From NCBI RefSeq assembly GCF_012641185.1, contig NZ_JAAXLK010000007.1:61563-125562 (forward strand): DNA of 64,000 nt, written 5' to 3'. A program made the position numbers and the translations under genes. The notes beneath the pieces were generated by a model. That model was not told the origin of the DNA. It was given only the letters and a program-made list of their open reading frames with translations, and ran no database searches. The stretch's first letter is position 1, and each line of letters starts with the position of its first letter. Source of the DNA: Levilactobacillus tujiorum. Its GTDB lineage: Bacteria; Bacillota; Bacilli; Lactobacillales; Lactobacillaceae. Shown in pieces: positions 1-8,848 of this stretch.

Positions 1-2
1 TC

Positions 3-137
3 GAAGTGATTGAATTGCCAGAAAAGAAGTTCTTCGTGGCCTCACAATACCACCCAGAATTCCTGTCACGTCCTAACCGTCCAGAAGGCTTGTTCCGTGA
101 CTTTATCGCGGCAGCCAGCAAGGAAGTTAAGGACTAG
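3..137 (+). CDS. pyrG: CTP synthase, C-terminal end (partial)
   Basis: Only the last 44 codons are in the window; the gene enters from the left edge. CTP synthase aminates UTP to CTP with glutamine as nitrogen donor. The visible tail belongs to the class I glutamine amidotransferase domain: the QYHPEF segment carries the His and Glu that complete the Cys-His-Glu triad, followed by the usual [10 protein letters not shown] stretch. The stop is TAG at 135-137. A strong hairpin terminator follows at 250. In Firmicutes pyrG is commonly near murA, so the alsSD and ABC-transporter genes between the two look inserted. Identification is secure despite truncation. Confidence 0.93.
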   Translation, partial: EVIELPEKKFFVASQYHPEFLSRPNRPEGLFRDFIAAASKEVKD

Positions 138-156
138 GCAACTTGGTGGCTCATTG

Positions 157-204
157 CGCCTTACCGGTCAGCAGATATGGGCTGGAACGATACTGCTGAA
201 GTTC
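157..204 (+). repeat. partial copy of the structured intergenic repeat (B type)
   Basis: The stretch reading CGCCTTACCGGTC then AGCAGATATGGGCTGGA nearly matches the reverse complement of the right end of the repeat at 44605-44750 (one base differs in the arm). The matching right arm is absent here, so this is a truncated copy left behind pyrG. Confidence 0.6.
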
Positions 205-249
205 TGGCAAAGATTTTTGGTTTTTCGACTTTCAAATAAATAAAAAAGT

Positions 250-303
250 AAAAGTCATATCAGTAGCGCTCCCTTTGCAGAGCTACCGATATGACTTTTT
301 TGT
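250..303 (+). terminator. rho-independent terminator after pyrG
   Basis: Eighteen-base arms (250-267 and 282-299, one mismatch) enclose a 14-base loop and run into a T tract. The left arm starts with an A run, so it could also stop the convergent MarR gene. Confidence 0.9.
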
Positions 304-346
304 CGTTGGGTGGTGCTGATCGAATTACCTTGCCTGACGGTCGTGA

Positions 347-769
347 TTAGTCCATGTCAATGATGTTCGCTACCGCCGCTTCAATCGCTGGAATCAGGGG
401 ACTATCAGCATTGATACCCGTCTGATCGAACCGGGCCTGCCACCAACTCCGCCGAATCGTCTGCACCTGATTGACCACATCTTCCCCGGCAGTTGTCAGC
501 GTGAGTAGCTGGGTCTTACCGGTGCCGGCCGTCTTAGTCAGGTAACCGAGGCCGAGAATCTTGTTGACTTCGCGCGTGGTCAGTCCCTTGTCGATGACCA
601 GCGTCTTCGCGACCTGATTCTGGTTAATGGCGGGATGTTCGTGAACCGTCAGCAAAACGCAGGCGGCCGTAGGGTTTAGCCCTAGTTTGGCGAACTGATC
701 ACGCGTATCCTTATAGTATTTTCGATGCAGGATGGAAATGTCCTGCGCGAGATAACCGAGATCTTTCAT
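347..769 (-). CDS. MarR-family transcriptional regulator, probable repressor of alsSD
   Basis: A 140-residue winged-helix protein of MarR type. The central part (residues ~40-90) carries the DNA-binding helix-turn-helix and a wing preceding a TAAG-like segment typical of the family (LTLTTAGEDVV). The start was placed at the ATG whose first base is 769 because an AAAGGAG ribosome site lies 7 bases upstream; an in-frame start 14 codons earlier has no such site. The gene diverges from alsS, and the 113 bases between the coding regions hold two overlapping promoters with twin palindromes. Autoregulation and control of acetolactate synthesis are therefore the likely role. The ligand is unknown. 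Confidence 0.85.
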   Translation of the reverse strand: MKDLGYLAQDISILHRKYYKDTRDQFAKLGLNPTAACVLLTVHEHPAINQNQVAKTLVIDKGLTTREVNKILGLGYLTKTAGTGKTQLLTLTTAGEDVVNQVQTIRRSWWQARFDQTGINADSPLIPAIEAAVANIIDMD

Positions 770-796
770 GGGTGACTCCTTTCCCCGAAACGTTCT

Positions 797-852
797 ATGT
801 TGACAAAACAACTTAATGCCATTATGATGAATCTAAGTTGACTTGTCAACAC
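797..852. promoter_or_regulatory. overlapping divergent promoters with two palindromic operators (marR / alsS)
   Basis: Plus strand (alsS): -35 TTGACA at 800-805, 17-base spacer, -10 TATGAT at 823-828. Minus strand (marR): -35 TTGACA at 849-844, 17-base spacer, -10 CATAAT at 826-821. Each -35 sits inside a related palindrome: GTTGACAAAACAAC at 799-812 (imperfect) and GTTGACTTGTCAAC at 837-850 (perfect arms). The geometry fits a MarR dimer blocking both promoters. Confidence 0.75.
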
Positions 853-882
853 GACAAAATTCATTTTAAAGGCGGGATAACG

Positions 883-2559
883 GTGACAGATACGAAAACT
901 GGTGCGCAAGCACTGATTCAAAGCATGATTAATCAAGGCATTAAATATGTTTTTGGTATTCCAGGAGCTAAGGTCGATCAACTATTTGAGGGGATCGAGT
1001 ACAGCAAAGATCCGCGCGCACCTAAGCTGATTGTGACGCGGCACGAACAGAACGCGGCGCTGATTGCTTCGGGGATTGGCCGGATCACTGGTAAACCGGG
1101 CGTTGTGGCCACGACTTCTGGCCCCGGAGTCTCGAATTTGACGACGAGTTTGATCACCGCCACAGCCGAGGGCGATCCCGTCGTTGCCTTGGGGGGACAG
1201 GTTCCCCAAGATGATATTGGTCGGTTGACCCATCAGAGTATTCCCAGTAAAGAGCTACTGAGTTCGGCGACTAAGTCGAGCGTTGAAGTACAAAACGCCA
1301 ATAGCCTGTCCGAAGCCTTTGCTAACGCCTATCAGACGGCGGTTGCGCCTAAGGCTGGGGCCACCTTCATTTCCTTGCCACAAAATGTGTTAAACGGTGA
1401 TGTGGATCGGCCAGAAATCCAAGCGGTGCCAACGGTTGACCAAGGCGTGGCGGATGCCGCCACGATTGACGCCATTGTGGAGAAGATTCAACACGCTAAG
1501 TTACCGGTGATTTTAGCCGGCATGCGGGCCTCTGCCAGCGATGTGACGGCGGCCATCCGTGAACTCTTACAACACGCGGCAATTCCTGTCGTTGAGACTT
1601 TCCAGGGAGCCGGGGTGGTGTCACGCGACTTGGTCAGCAATTACTTTGGCCGCGTGGGCTTGTTCCGAAACCAAGTTGGCGATAATCTGCTGAAGCAAAG
1701 TGACCTGGTCATCACCGTCGGCTATGATCCCGTGGAATACGAAGCACGGATTTGGAATGCGGATCGGGCGGGAGACGTTATCAGTTTGGACAGCGTGGTT
1801 CCCGAAATTACGACGGATTATCAACCAGAAATGGTCGTGCATGCCGATATCGCGAAGACGCTGCGGGCAATTGTGCAGAAATTACCGGCTGACTGGTCAC
1901 TCGCCGAAGACGTTCAGGCCGAACTCGCCAAGTCGGGTAAGACTTTAGCTGCGCAAGCCGAAGCGCCAGCTGCCGATGACGAGCACGGTATCCATCCGTT
2001 GGCAATCATCCAAGCTTTACAGAACAAGGTTAACGATGAGACAACTGTCAGCGTGGACGTCGGTAGTTTTTACATCTGGATGGCCCGGTATTTCCGAAGC
2101 TACCAGCCACGCCACTTGCTGTTCAGTAATGGGATGCAGACTTTGGGTGTCGCCTTTCCGTGGGCTATTGCGGCCGCGTTAGAACGTCCTGGTCAGCCGA
2201 TTGTCTCGGTTGCCGGTGATGGCGGCTTCCTGTTCTCCAGTCAAGAGTTGGAAACGGCGGTGCGGTTGAAATTGCCAATTGTCCAATTAATCTGGGACGA
2301 TGGGGCCTACGACATGGTGAAGTTCCAAGAAATCGCTAAGTATGGGCGCGAAGCCGGGGTTAGTTTTGGTCCCGTTGACTACGTTAAGTATGCCGAAAGC
2401 TTTGGCGCCACGGGCTTACGCGTTGATCATGCGGCTGATTTGGCTAGCACGCTGGATCAGGCCTTCCAGACTGAAGGCCCAGTGGTGGTTCAGATTCCGG
2501 TTGACTATCGCGACAATTTAAAACTAAAATCATTATTGTTGAAAGATGTTTTAAGCTAA
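883..2559 (+). CDS. alsS: acetolactate synthase, catabolic
   Basis: A thiamine-diphosphate enzyme of 558 residues that condenses two pyruvates to 2-acetolactate and CO2 in the acetoin pathway. The three-domain ThDP-enzyme layout is visible: N-terminal PYR domain with the cofactor-activating Glu (about residue 55, RHEQNAA), central domain, and C-terminal PP domain with GDGG (445-448) followed by the metal-binding stretch ending in WDDGAYDM. Length and absence of a separate regulatory subunit fit the catabolic AlsS rather than the biosynthetic IlvB. The start is GTG at 883, with AAAGGCGG upstream; an earlier in-frame TTG overlaps the operator. Stop is 13 bases before alsD, forming an alsSD operon. 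Confidence 0.95.
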   Translation: MTDTKTGAQALIQSMINQGIKYVFGIPGAKVDQLFEGIEYSKDPRAPKLIVTRHEQNAALIASGIGRITGKPGVVATTSGPGVSNLTTSLITATAEGDPVVALGGQVPQDDIGRLTHQSIPSKELLSSATKSSVEVQNANSLSEAFANAYQTAVAPKAGATFISLPQNVLNGDVDRPEIQAVPTVDQGVADAATIDAIVEKIQHAKLPVILAGMRASASDVTAAIRELLQHAAIPVVETFQGAGVVSRDLVSNYFGRVGLFRNQVGDNLLKQSDLVITVGYDPVEYEARIWNADRAGDVISLDSVVPEITTDYQPEMVVHADIAKTLRAIVQKLPADWSLAEDVQAELAKSGKTLAAQAEAPAADDEHGIHPLAIIQALQNKVNDETTVSVDVGSFYIWMARYFRSYQPRHLLFSNGMQTLGVAFPWAIAAALERPGQPIVSVAGDGGFLFSSQELETAVRLKLPIVQLIWDDGAYDMVKFQEIAKYGREAGVSFGPVDYVKYAESFGATGLRVDHAADLASTLDQAFQTEGPVVVQIPVDYRDNLKLKSLLLKDVLS

Positions 2560-2572
2560 AGGGAGTAATGAT

Positions 2573-3280
2573 ATGAACGAAACAACCTTGTATCAACACG
2601 GAACCTTGGCCTTACTGGTTCCGGGCTTGTTGACGGGTACGTTAACCATGAAGGAATTGTTAGCCCACGGCGATACCGGTATCGGAACGGGCGAAGGCCT
2701 CGATGGTGAATTAATTATTCTGGATGGCAAACCGTATCAGGTGAACAGTCGTGGTGAGGTTAACGTGGTGCCGGATGATTTCACGTTGCCATTTGCCAAC
2801 AGTCATTTTGCGGCGTACCGGCCACTGATGACGGTGGAAAATGCAACGCAGGAGGAGCTTCATGCTCAGGTCTTGGGGTTGACTCACGATGCAAACACGT
2901 TCTTTTCTATCTTAGTGAAGGGAACCTTTACGGCCGTTAAGACGCGGGCAGTGGCCAAGTCGGGCCGGCCGTTCAAGTCCTTAGCTGAGACTGCCAAGCA
3001 ACAAAGTGTCTTCGATCGTCAAGAAGTGGAGGGAACTCTGTTGGGGTACTACTCACCGCAGCTATTTAATGGGGCCGCAGTGGGCGGTTACCACGATCAC
3101 TTCTTGTCAGTGGAACATGACTTTGGGGGGCATCTCCTTGGTTTCGGTACTGTCACGGGGGAAGTTCAAGTGCAGACGTTCTCAACGTTAGAACAGCACT
3201 TGCCCGTCGACGATGCGGCTTATCGCGAACATGATTTTTCGCAAGATGACATCGCAGGCGCCATTAACCAAGCTGAATAG
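2573..3280 (+). CDS. alsD: alpha-acetolactate decarboxylase
   Basis: A 235-residue protein that decarboxylates 2-acetolactate to (R)-acetoin, completing the pyruvate-to-acetoin route begun by AlsS. The GYHDHFLSVEHDFGGHLLGF segment supplies the zinc ligands; His174, His176 and His187 have exactly the spacing of the three His ligands in the Bacillus enzyme. Length agrees with the family. A GGGAG ribosome site precedes the ATG, and the gene lies 13 bases after alsS, so it is surely co-transcribed. The pathway removes excess pyruvate without producing acid. A structured repeat starts 24 bases after the stop. Confidence 0.96.
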   Translation: MNETTLYQHGTLALLVPGLLTGTLTMKELLAHGDTGIGTGEGLDGELIILDGKPYQVNSRGEVNVVPDDFTLPFANSHFAAYRPLMTVENATQEELHAQVLGLTHDANTFFSILVKGTFTAVKTRAVAKSGRPFKSLAETAKQQSVFDRQEVEGTLLGYYSPQLFNGAAVGGYHDHFLSVEHDFGGHLLGFGTVTGEVQVQTFSTLEQHLPVDDAAYREHDFSQDDIAGAINQAE

Positions 3281-3304
3281 CAGGAAGCTGCTGCCTTACC
3301 GTTC

Positions 3305-3451
3305 GTCAAATTTGAGCTGGATCGCTGTGGGGAGGACGGCTCGAGCCACAGAGCGGTCTCGAACCTCGCTTTGAGCCGAAAAACACGTCTCAAAGACGCC
3401 ATTTACCAAGAGAATCACTTGGTAAATCCCACGGCTGAGCTCAAATTTGAC
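3305..3451 (+). repeat. 147-bp structured intergenic repeat, copy A1
   Basis: Perfect 14-base terminal inverted repeats, GTCAAATTTGAGCT at 3305-3318 and AGCTCAAATTTGAC at 3438-3451, enclose an internal hairpin (ATTTACCAAG ... CTTGGTAAAT). Similarity to copy A2 (10817-10964) runs beyond the arms, from about 3296 to 3473, and is well above 85 percent by eye. It carries no ORF. It lies just after alsD in the same orientation as its partner lies after the oxidoreductase gene. Confidence 0.85.
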
Positions 3452-3619
3452 TCACTTACGGCTACATTGTGGATGTCAATTATCCTTGATTAGATCCGAA
3501 TGCGTCATCTTTTTAGTAATTTGCTGTTCAAAGACTAGCGTAATCGGAGGAGGGCAGGCGGAATGTCTGCCTGCTGCAGAGGATGGTTTCGCCTACCTTT
3601 CAATGTTTTACTGTAAATT

Positions 3620-3665
3620 AAAAACGTCGCGCAAATCAATTTCGATTTGCGCGACGTTTTATTTA
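3620..3665. terminator. bidirectional terminator between alsD and the ABC transporter
   Basis: AAAACGTCGCGCAAATC and its complement flank a short loop, with A and T runs at the two ends. It can end both the alsSD transcript and the convergent transporter transcript. The stretch 3476-3619 holds only a small GCAGGC/GCCTGC hairpin (3554-3574). Confidence 0.88.
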
Positions 3666-3688
3666 GCCTTAGAGAAGAGTGCCGTGAA

Positions 3689-6019
3689 CTATTCTGAACG
3701 CAGTGCCGTAGCGGCGTCCTTCTTAGCCGCCATCCGGGCTGGAACGTGACCACCCAGCATCGTCAGGACGGTACTGATGATAATCAGGACGATCCCGTGG
3801 ACAGGATTCAGGTGGGCCACATTGCTCAGATCGGTGATGCTCTTGAGAACGACGTTGATTGGGAACGTCAGGAGCCAAGCAATGACAACTCCTAAGACCC
3901 CAGAACCTACACCGAGGATAAAGGTTTCGGCATCAAACACCCGGGTGATATCTTTCTTCCGGGCACCTAAGGCCTTCAAAATCCCAATTTCCTTGGTCCG
4001 TTCGAGGACGGACGTGTAAGTGATAATCGCAATCATAATCATACTCGTGACTAAGGAGATACCGGCAAAGGCGACCAGAACGTAGGTGATGGCACTCATC
4101 AACCCACCGGTCAAATCGGAGACCGTTCCGGCCATATCGGTGTAGATCACCTTGTCGGCTTTCTTCTTACCATGGTTGTACTTATCCAAGTAGTGCAGCA
4201 CCTTATCCTTGTTCTTAAAGGTGTTAGGGTAGATCAGAATACCGGATGGTGTCGTCGAACCCCCGAGGTAGCTGACTAAGCTAGTCTTGGTATCCTTATT
4301 AACTGTTTGACCAGTCATCACATTGCTGTCGGCTTTCTTTTGGGCCTTCACAATGTCAGAGTTTTGGTTAGCTTTAATCACATTTTGAGTCAGTTTGTCG
4401 CTGTAAATAATACCGGGTGACAGTACATTTTCAGAGGACTTGGACTTGACCCGTAAGATACCAGCGATTTTGATTGTCGTATTGTGCCGATTGTTGTAGA
4501 GGCTGTTAGTGGCCTTGTTAGGCACGTAATTACCAGTAGGTAGGCTTTGGTAGTAGTCATTGTTGTTGACCACTTTAAGTTTTGTACCGACAATCTGGTT
4601 GTAATTCAACTTCTGATTGTTCTTAACGTCAAAGTTGAGGTTCTTCAGAGCGTTGATGTTAGTCGAATTATCACGATCGACCAATAAGATCACGTCGTTG
4701 GCGCTCTTAGGGTAGCTCCCGGCAATTACCTTGTAGTGTTTCTTCAAGAAATCACTGCCGCCGTCACTCACGCTTGGGTAGACGGAACCGCCAACACCAG
4801 TTGAACTGGCCATTGCTGCGGACATCGCACTGCCGCTGTTAGCATTGCTGTCGGCGTTAGAGAAGGAGACCGTCTTGGTCTTGCCGTTAGTTTGCCGTAA
4901 GAGGTTCATTCCCGTGGCGTAAGTGTAGGTGATGTTCTTGCTTAAGTTACCGTTAATGTTTTTAACATATTTTAAGTAACTCTTGGTAATCTTGTTCTGG
5001 TGAACCGACTTATCGGCATCGCTGACCTTGGCGACAACTTTGGTTGACTTAGTCGTCTTCTTATTGTTTCGCGGACCGGTAGTCGACGTGTCCTGGGCCG
5101 TTTGTGAAATGGTAATCGGAAACTGCGCCAACGTATTGGCCTGCGTCTTGTTGATCTGAGTTTGAAAACCGTTGGAGAGGGCTAAGACGATCGCAATCCC
5201 GATGATCCCGATACTGGAGGCAAAAGCCGTCAACGCGGTGCGGCCCTTCTTAGTCCGGATGTTGTTAAAGGATAACTTCAACGCAGTCCAGAAGGTCATC
5301 TTGGTCTTCTTGAGTTGGAACTGAGCGGCATCGGTGTGCCCATCGTAAGGGTCGGAGTCGTGCTGAATTCTTCCGTCGGCAAATTCAATGATGCGGTCAG
5401 CGTATTCGTGGGCCAAATCCGGGTTATGCGTCACCATGATGACGAGTCGTTCAGCGGAAAGCTCCTTGATCAGCTGCATGATTTCCTCGCTGGTCCCGGT
5501 ATCCAAGGCCCCAGTTGGCTCGTCACACAGCAGAATTTCGGGTTCGTTGGCGATGGCCCGGGCGATGGCGACCCGTTGCAATTGCCCACCGGACAGTTGG
5601 TTAGGCTTCTTATTGATGTGATCGGTCAAGCCGACGCGGTCCAAGGCTTTGAGGGCCTTTTCCTTCTTTTCGGCGCCGGAGACCCCACTCAGGGTCATCC
5701 CCATTTCAACGTTGTCGAGAATGCTGAGGTGGCTGATGATGTTGTAACTTTGGAAAATGAAGCCAACCGAGTTATTCCGGTAGGCATCCCAGTCAGCGGC
5801 GGAGAAGTCCTTCGTGGAACGGCCTTCGATTGCCAGGTCACCAGAATCGTAGATGTCTAAGCCACCGATCCCGTTGAGCATCGTCGTCTTACCAGAGCCA
5901 CTAGGCCCCAGAATTGCGACAAACTCTTGGGAACGGAAGGCAACGGAAACGTCATCTAGCGCCTTGGTTACGGAGTCTCCCACGTAATAGTATTTTTTGA
6001 TATGTTTAAGTTCCAGCAT
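3689..6019 (-). CDS. ABC transporter, ATPase fused to FtsX-type permease
   Basis: A 776-residue MacB-like half-transporter with ATPase and permease in one chain. Residues 1-~225 form the nucleotide-binding domain: Walker [10 protein letters not shown] (38-46), signature [14 protein letters not shown], Walker [12 protein letters not shown] and H-loop VTHNP. A membrane helix follows near 270-290, then a ~300-residue external domain rich in Ser/Thr/Asn/Lys, then three C-terminal helices of the FtsX domain with GILKALGA. Such proteins export or sense peptides and other amphiphiles rather than import nutrients. The start was set at the ATG with first base 6019 because AAAGGA lies 8 bases upstream. 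A TetR regulator diverges from it, which suggests drug- or peptide-inducible expression. The substrate is unknown. Confidence 0.88.
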   Translation of the reverse strand: MLELKHIKKYYYVGDSVTKALDDVSVAFRSQEFVAILGPSGSGKTTMLNGIGGLDIYDSGDLAIEGRSTKDFSAADWDAYRNNSVGFIFQSYNIISHLSILDNVEMGMTLSGVSGAEKKEKALKALDRVGLTDHINKKPNQLSGGQLQRVAIARAIANEPEILLCDEPTGALDTGTSEEIMQLIKELSAERLVIMVTHNPDLAHEYADRIIEFADGRIQHDSDPYDGHTDAAQFQLKKTKMTFWTALKLSFNNIRTKKGRTALTAFASSIGIIGIAIVLALSNGFQTQINKTQANTLAQFPITISQTAQDTSTTGPRNNKKTTKSTKVVAKVSDADKSVHQNKITKSYLKYVKNINGNLSKNITYTYATGMNLLRQTNGKTKTVSFSNADSNANSGSAMSAAMASSTGVGGSVYPSVSDGGSDFLKKHYKVIAGSYPKSANDVILLVDRDNSTNINALKNLNFDVKNNQKLNYNQIVGTKLKVVNNNDYYQSLPTGNYVPNKATNSLYNNRHNTTIKIAGILRVKSKSSENVLSPGIIYSDKLTQNVIKANQNSDIVKAQKKADSNVMTGQTVNKDTKTSLVSYLGGSTTPSGILIYPNTFKNKDKVLHYLDKYNHGKKKADKVIYTDMAGTVSDLTGGLMSAITYVLVAFAGISLVTSMIMIAIITYTSVLERTKEIGILKALGARKKDITRVFDAETFILGVGSGVLGVVIAWLLTFPINVVLKSITDLSNVAHLNPVHGIVLIIISTVLTMLGGHVPARMAAKKDAATALRSE

Positions 6020-6490
6020 TGAAAATAATCCTTTCATTTTTTGGATTTGGCTGTTGTTCGCGGTGTTTTTCTGATAAACTAGACATTAATGCAACACCGT
6101 GTCTTACATCATAAAAATAAATTATTTAATTAGCAACCGCCAATGTAAGCTGAACTGTTGTGAAAACAACAGTTTTTCGATAATTGTTGCGCAAATCTCT
6201 GGGTGATGACGCTAAGTGGGCCTTAAATAACCAAAGTTAGTTAAGCCACATCACTGACCAAACCCGAGGGAAGTGCGTGACGGGTAAACGGTTTGGTTAG
6301 AAAATAGTCTTGATAAAATGACTTGTGGCAACGGAAATTAGGGACACTACTTAATTCAAGGTGCGTGTTGACCGGTTTTAACTTTACAGGAAGTTAGGCC
6401 CGAGCGCACGTAAAGTCGCTTATAAATTGTTTGTTAGTCAGGCTATCGACGGCCGCGACCACTGCTTGGCGAGTACTAGGAGTGAAATCT
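6020..6490. other. 471-bp divergent intergenic region with three inverted repeats
   Basis: No gene seen. Three inverted repeats could be operators or RNA hairpins: CGGTGTT / AACACCG (6061-6067, 6093-6099), AACTGTTGT-GAAA-ACAACAGTT followed by T5 (6153-6179, also terminator-like on the plus strand), and ACCAAACC / GGTTTGGT (6257-6264, 6290-6297). Promoters for the transporter and the TetR gene must lie here, but none is unambiguous. Confidence 0.5.
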
Positions 6491-7027
6491 ATGGTTGGTG
6501 TGAAAAATAATCGACGGGCTCAGTATACGCAGCGAGTGATCCAGGAAACCGTGTTATCACTATTGGAGAGTAAACCGATTAACGAAATTTCAGTAACGGC
6601 GGTCTGTGCACAGGCAGATGTCAATCGAACCACGTTCTATCGGTATTATACGGACGTGTACGATTGCGTCGAGAGCATCGAGAAGGCCTTTGTCCAGTCG
6701 TTGCATCCGTTGCAGGGGGCAACACCGCGACAGGCCTTAGAACATCTGTTAACGGCATTTTATGAAGATAAGAAGTTAAGTAATTTGGTATTTGTTGAGG
6801 GGAAAACGCAGCTGTTAGAACGCACTCAGGCGTTAATGGCTAACGTGCGACCCCAACCACCAATGATTGAAGATTATCAAGGGGCCTATATTGGCGCTGG
6901 GTTACAGAACATTTTAAAGAAGTGGGTCAAGGACGGCATGCCCGAGACACCACGACAACTGACACAAATCATTATCGATACCATTCTAGCGAAGAACCTT
7001 GATAGCCTACGTGACGAGGTCTGGTAG
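6491..7027 (+). CDS. TetR/AcrR-family regulator
   Basis: A 178-residue protein with a TetR-type DNA-binding N-terminus: helices around residues 10-55 ending in VNRTTFYRYYTDVYD, a very typical recognition helix and turn. The C-terminal ligand domain is poorly conserved, as usual, and gives no hint of the inducer. The ATG at 6491 has AGGAG 7 bases upstream; an in-frame start 20 codons earlier lacks a ribosome site. It diverges from the ABC transporter at 3689-6019 across a 471-base region with inverted repeats, so it is probably that transporter's repressor. This is inference from position. Confidence 0.85.
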   Translation: MVGVKNNRRAQYTQRVIQETVLSLLESKPINEISVTAVCAQADVNRTTFYRYYTDVYDCVESIEKAFVQSLHPLQGATPRQALEHLLTAFYEDKKLSNLVFVEGKTQLLERTQALMANVRPQPPMIEDYQGAYIGAGLQNILKKWVKDGMPETPRQLTQIIIDTILAKNLDSLRDEVW

Positions 7028-7067
7028 TGGGCTAATATTACATTTTAGCCAGAATCCCGGGAAAGTG

Positions 7068-7096
7068 TTGTCTTTTTGCCCGGCATTATTTATCAT
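7068..7096 (+). promoter_or_regulatory. murA promoter
   Basis: -35 TTGTCT (7068-7073), 17-base spacer, -10 TATCAT (7091-7096), 56 bases before the murA start. Confidence 0.6.
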
Positions 7097-7152
7097 GGTA
7101 TCTGACTGTATGGAATTAATATGGAAGATTATTAAGTGAGGATAGCTTCATA

Positions 7153-8442
7153 ATGAAAAAAATGATAATTCACGGTGGCCGTCGTCTTTCTGGAGAAGTG
7201 ACGATCGGTGGCGCCAAAAACAGCACAGTAGCTTTAATTCCGGCAGCAATTTTAGCCGATACTCCGGTTCGTTTTGATATGGTTCCGGATATCCTTGACG
7301 TGCACAATTTAATGTTAATTCTAAAATCAATGAACGTGCATTCGACGTTTGAGGACGGGGTCTTAACGATTGATCCTACCGAAATTGTCGAAGCACCGTT
7401 ACCTAGTAAGGCAATTAAGAGTTTGCGCGCATCTTACTATTTTATGGGGTCCTTGTTGGGGCGGTTCCAACGGGCCACGCTGAGCTTTCCAGGTGGCGAT
7501 AACATTGGTCCCCGGCCGATCGATCAGCACATTAAGGCATTTGAAGCCCTGGGCGCAGCGGTTGAAGAAGATAATGGGACCGTGCGGATCACGACTGGTC
7601 CGGAAGGCTTACACGGCGCACGGGTCTTTTTAGATGTCGTTTCGGTGGGTGCAACGATCAATTCAATCTTGGCCGCAGTTAAGGCCACGGGCACGACGGT
7701 GATTGAAAATGCCGCTAAGGAGCCTGAAATCATTGATGTGGCGACTTTCCTGAATAACATGGGGGCACACATCCGGGGTGCCGGGACCGACGTGATTCGG
7801 ATCGAAGGGGTGCCAACGTTGCGGGCGATGAACACGCATACCATTATTCCTGATCGGATTGAAGCCGGGACCTACCTGTCAATGGCAGCGGCGATGGGTG
7901 ATGGCGTTGTCATTAAAAACGTCATTCCAGAACATCTGGAGGCCTTCACGGCGAAGATGATTGAGATGGGCGTTCCGCTGGAAATTAACGAGGACAGCAT
8001 TTACGTGCCTCATGCGGAGAACCTGAAGCCAATTCGGATTAAGACGATGCCGTTTCCCGGGTTTGCGACGGACCTACAACAGCCGTTAACGCCGTTATTG
8101 TTCCGGGCAAATGGTAGCAGCGTCGTGATTGATACCATCTATCCCAAACGGATTATGCACATTGCAGAACTGCGGAAGATGGGCGCCAACATTCGGTCAG
8201 AGGACGACATGATTGTGGTTGATCCGAGTGATGACCTCAGTGGCAATCAGGTTCAGGCCGGTGAAATTCGGGCCGGGGCCGCGCTGGTGATTGCTGGGTT
8301 AATGGCTGATGGCGACACCGAAATTGAAGCAGCAGATAATATTTTGCGGGGTTATGACCGCATCGTTGACAAGTTGACGGCGCTGAATGCCGACGTGGAA
8401 ATCGTGAGTAAGGAAAGCTTGGTAGAAAACGGCCAAGATTAG
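7153..8442 (+). CDS. murA: UDP-N-acetylglucosamine 1-carboxyvinyltransferase (MurA2/MurZ type)
   Basis: The 429-residue cytosolic enzyme transfers enolpyruvate from PEP to UDP-GlcNAc, the first committed step of peptidoglycan synthesis. The GGAKNS motif with the catalytic Lys22 is present. The loop that normally reads PGGC holds [10 protein letters not shown]: residue 116 is Asp (codon GAT, 7498-7500) at the position of E. coli Cys115, the residue that fosfomycin alkylates. Asp at this site is known to be active and fosfomycin-insensitive. Position next to rpmE2 corresponds to the second Firmicute paralogue (murZ/murAB in Bacillus). The ATG follows GAGG. A dedicated promoter lies just upstream. 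Confidence 0.95.
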   Translation: MKKMIIHGGRRLSGEVTIGGAKNSTVALIPAAILADTPVRFDMVPDILDVHNLMLILKSMNVHSTFEDGVLTIDPTEIVEAPLPSKAIKSLRASYYFMGSLLGRFQRATLSFPGGDNIGPRPIDQHIKAFEALGAAVEEDNGTVRITTGPEGLHGARVFLDVVSVGATINSILAAVKATGTTVIENAAKEPEIIDVATFLNNMGAHIRGAGTDVIRIEGVPTLRAMNTHTIIPDRIEAGTYLSMAAAMGDGVVIKNVIPEHLEAFTAKMIEMGVPLEINEDSIYVPHAENLKPIRIKTMPFPGFATDLQQPLTPLLFRANGSSVVIDTIYPKRIMHIAELRKMGANIRSEDDMIVVDPSDDLSGNQVQAGEIRAGAALVIAGLMADGDTEIEAADNILRGYDRIVDKLTALNADVEIVSKESLVENGQD

Positions 8443-8445
8443 GCA

Positions 8446-8474
8446 TTGCTCGTATACGGGTTTCATGGTATAAT
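8446..8474 (+). promoter_or_regulatory. rpmE2 promoter
   Basis: TTGCTC (8446-8451), exactly 17 bases, then TATAAT (8469-8474), preceded by TGG so also an extended -10. The ~60-base leader contains CTGGCCC / GGACCAG (from 8502), a small hairpin just before the ribosome site that might serve autoregulation by L31. Confidence 0.8.
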
Positions 8475-8542
8475 TCAACGGTTGACGATTAAATCAATCT
8501 CTGGCCCAGTCAATGGACCAGGGCAAAGGAGCGTATTACATT

Positions 8543-8794
8543 ATGAAGCAAGGAATTCATCCAGATTACCATGAAGTTGTCTTCCAAGACTCAAGTACTG
8601 GCTTCCAGTTCTTGTCTGGTTCAACGGCAACCTCAGACGAAACGGTCGAATGGGAAGATGGCAACACTTACCCATTGATCCGTGTCGAAATTTCTTCAGA
8701 TTCACACCCATTCTACACTGGTAAGCAAAAGTTTACTCAAGCCGATGGTGCTGTGGACCGGTTCAACAAGAAATACGGTTTATCCAACGACTAA
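8543..8794 (+). CDS. rpmE2: 50S ribosomal protein L31, type B
   Basis: An 83-residue ribosomal protein of the large subunit. The sequence [16 protein letters not shown] is diagnostic. It is the zinc-free (C-minus) form: no CxxC pair is present, and it has the longer insert typical of type B L31, which replaces the zinc form when zinc is scarce in species carrying both. The start was placed at ATG 8543, downstream of AAAGGAG; an ORF start 10 codons earlier has no ribosome site. A good promoter and a terminator bracket the gene, so it is probably monocistronic. Confidence 0.95.
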   Translation: MKQGIHPDYHEVVFQDSSTGFQFLSGSTATSDETVEWEDGNTYPLIRVEISSDSHPFYTGKQKFTQADGAVDRFNKKYGLSND

Positions 8795-8812
8795 TTATAA
8801 TAAATATGATTT

Positions 8813-8848
8813 GTCGCCGGTGGCAGTTGTTAACTGTCGCCGGTTTTT
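8813..8848 (+). terminator. terminator after rpmE2
   Basis: CCGGTGGCAGTT and AACTGTCGCCGG pair around a 3-base loop (with two G-T pairs), followed by T5. Confidence 0.85.

Noticed and set aside
3447..3753. Overlapping ORFs on both strands in the alsD-transporter gap
   Set aside because: They run through the repeat end and the bidirectional terminator, which explains them.
5315..5860. 181-codon plus-strand ORF inside the ABC transporter
   Set aside because: Antisense shadow of the conserved ATPase domain; no ribosome site.
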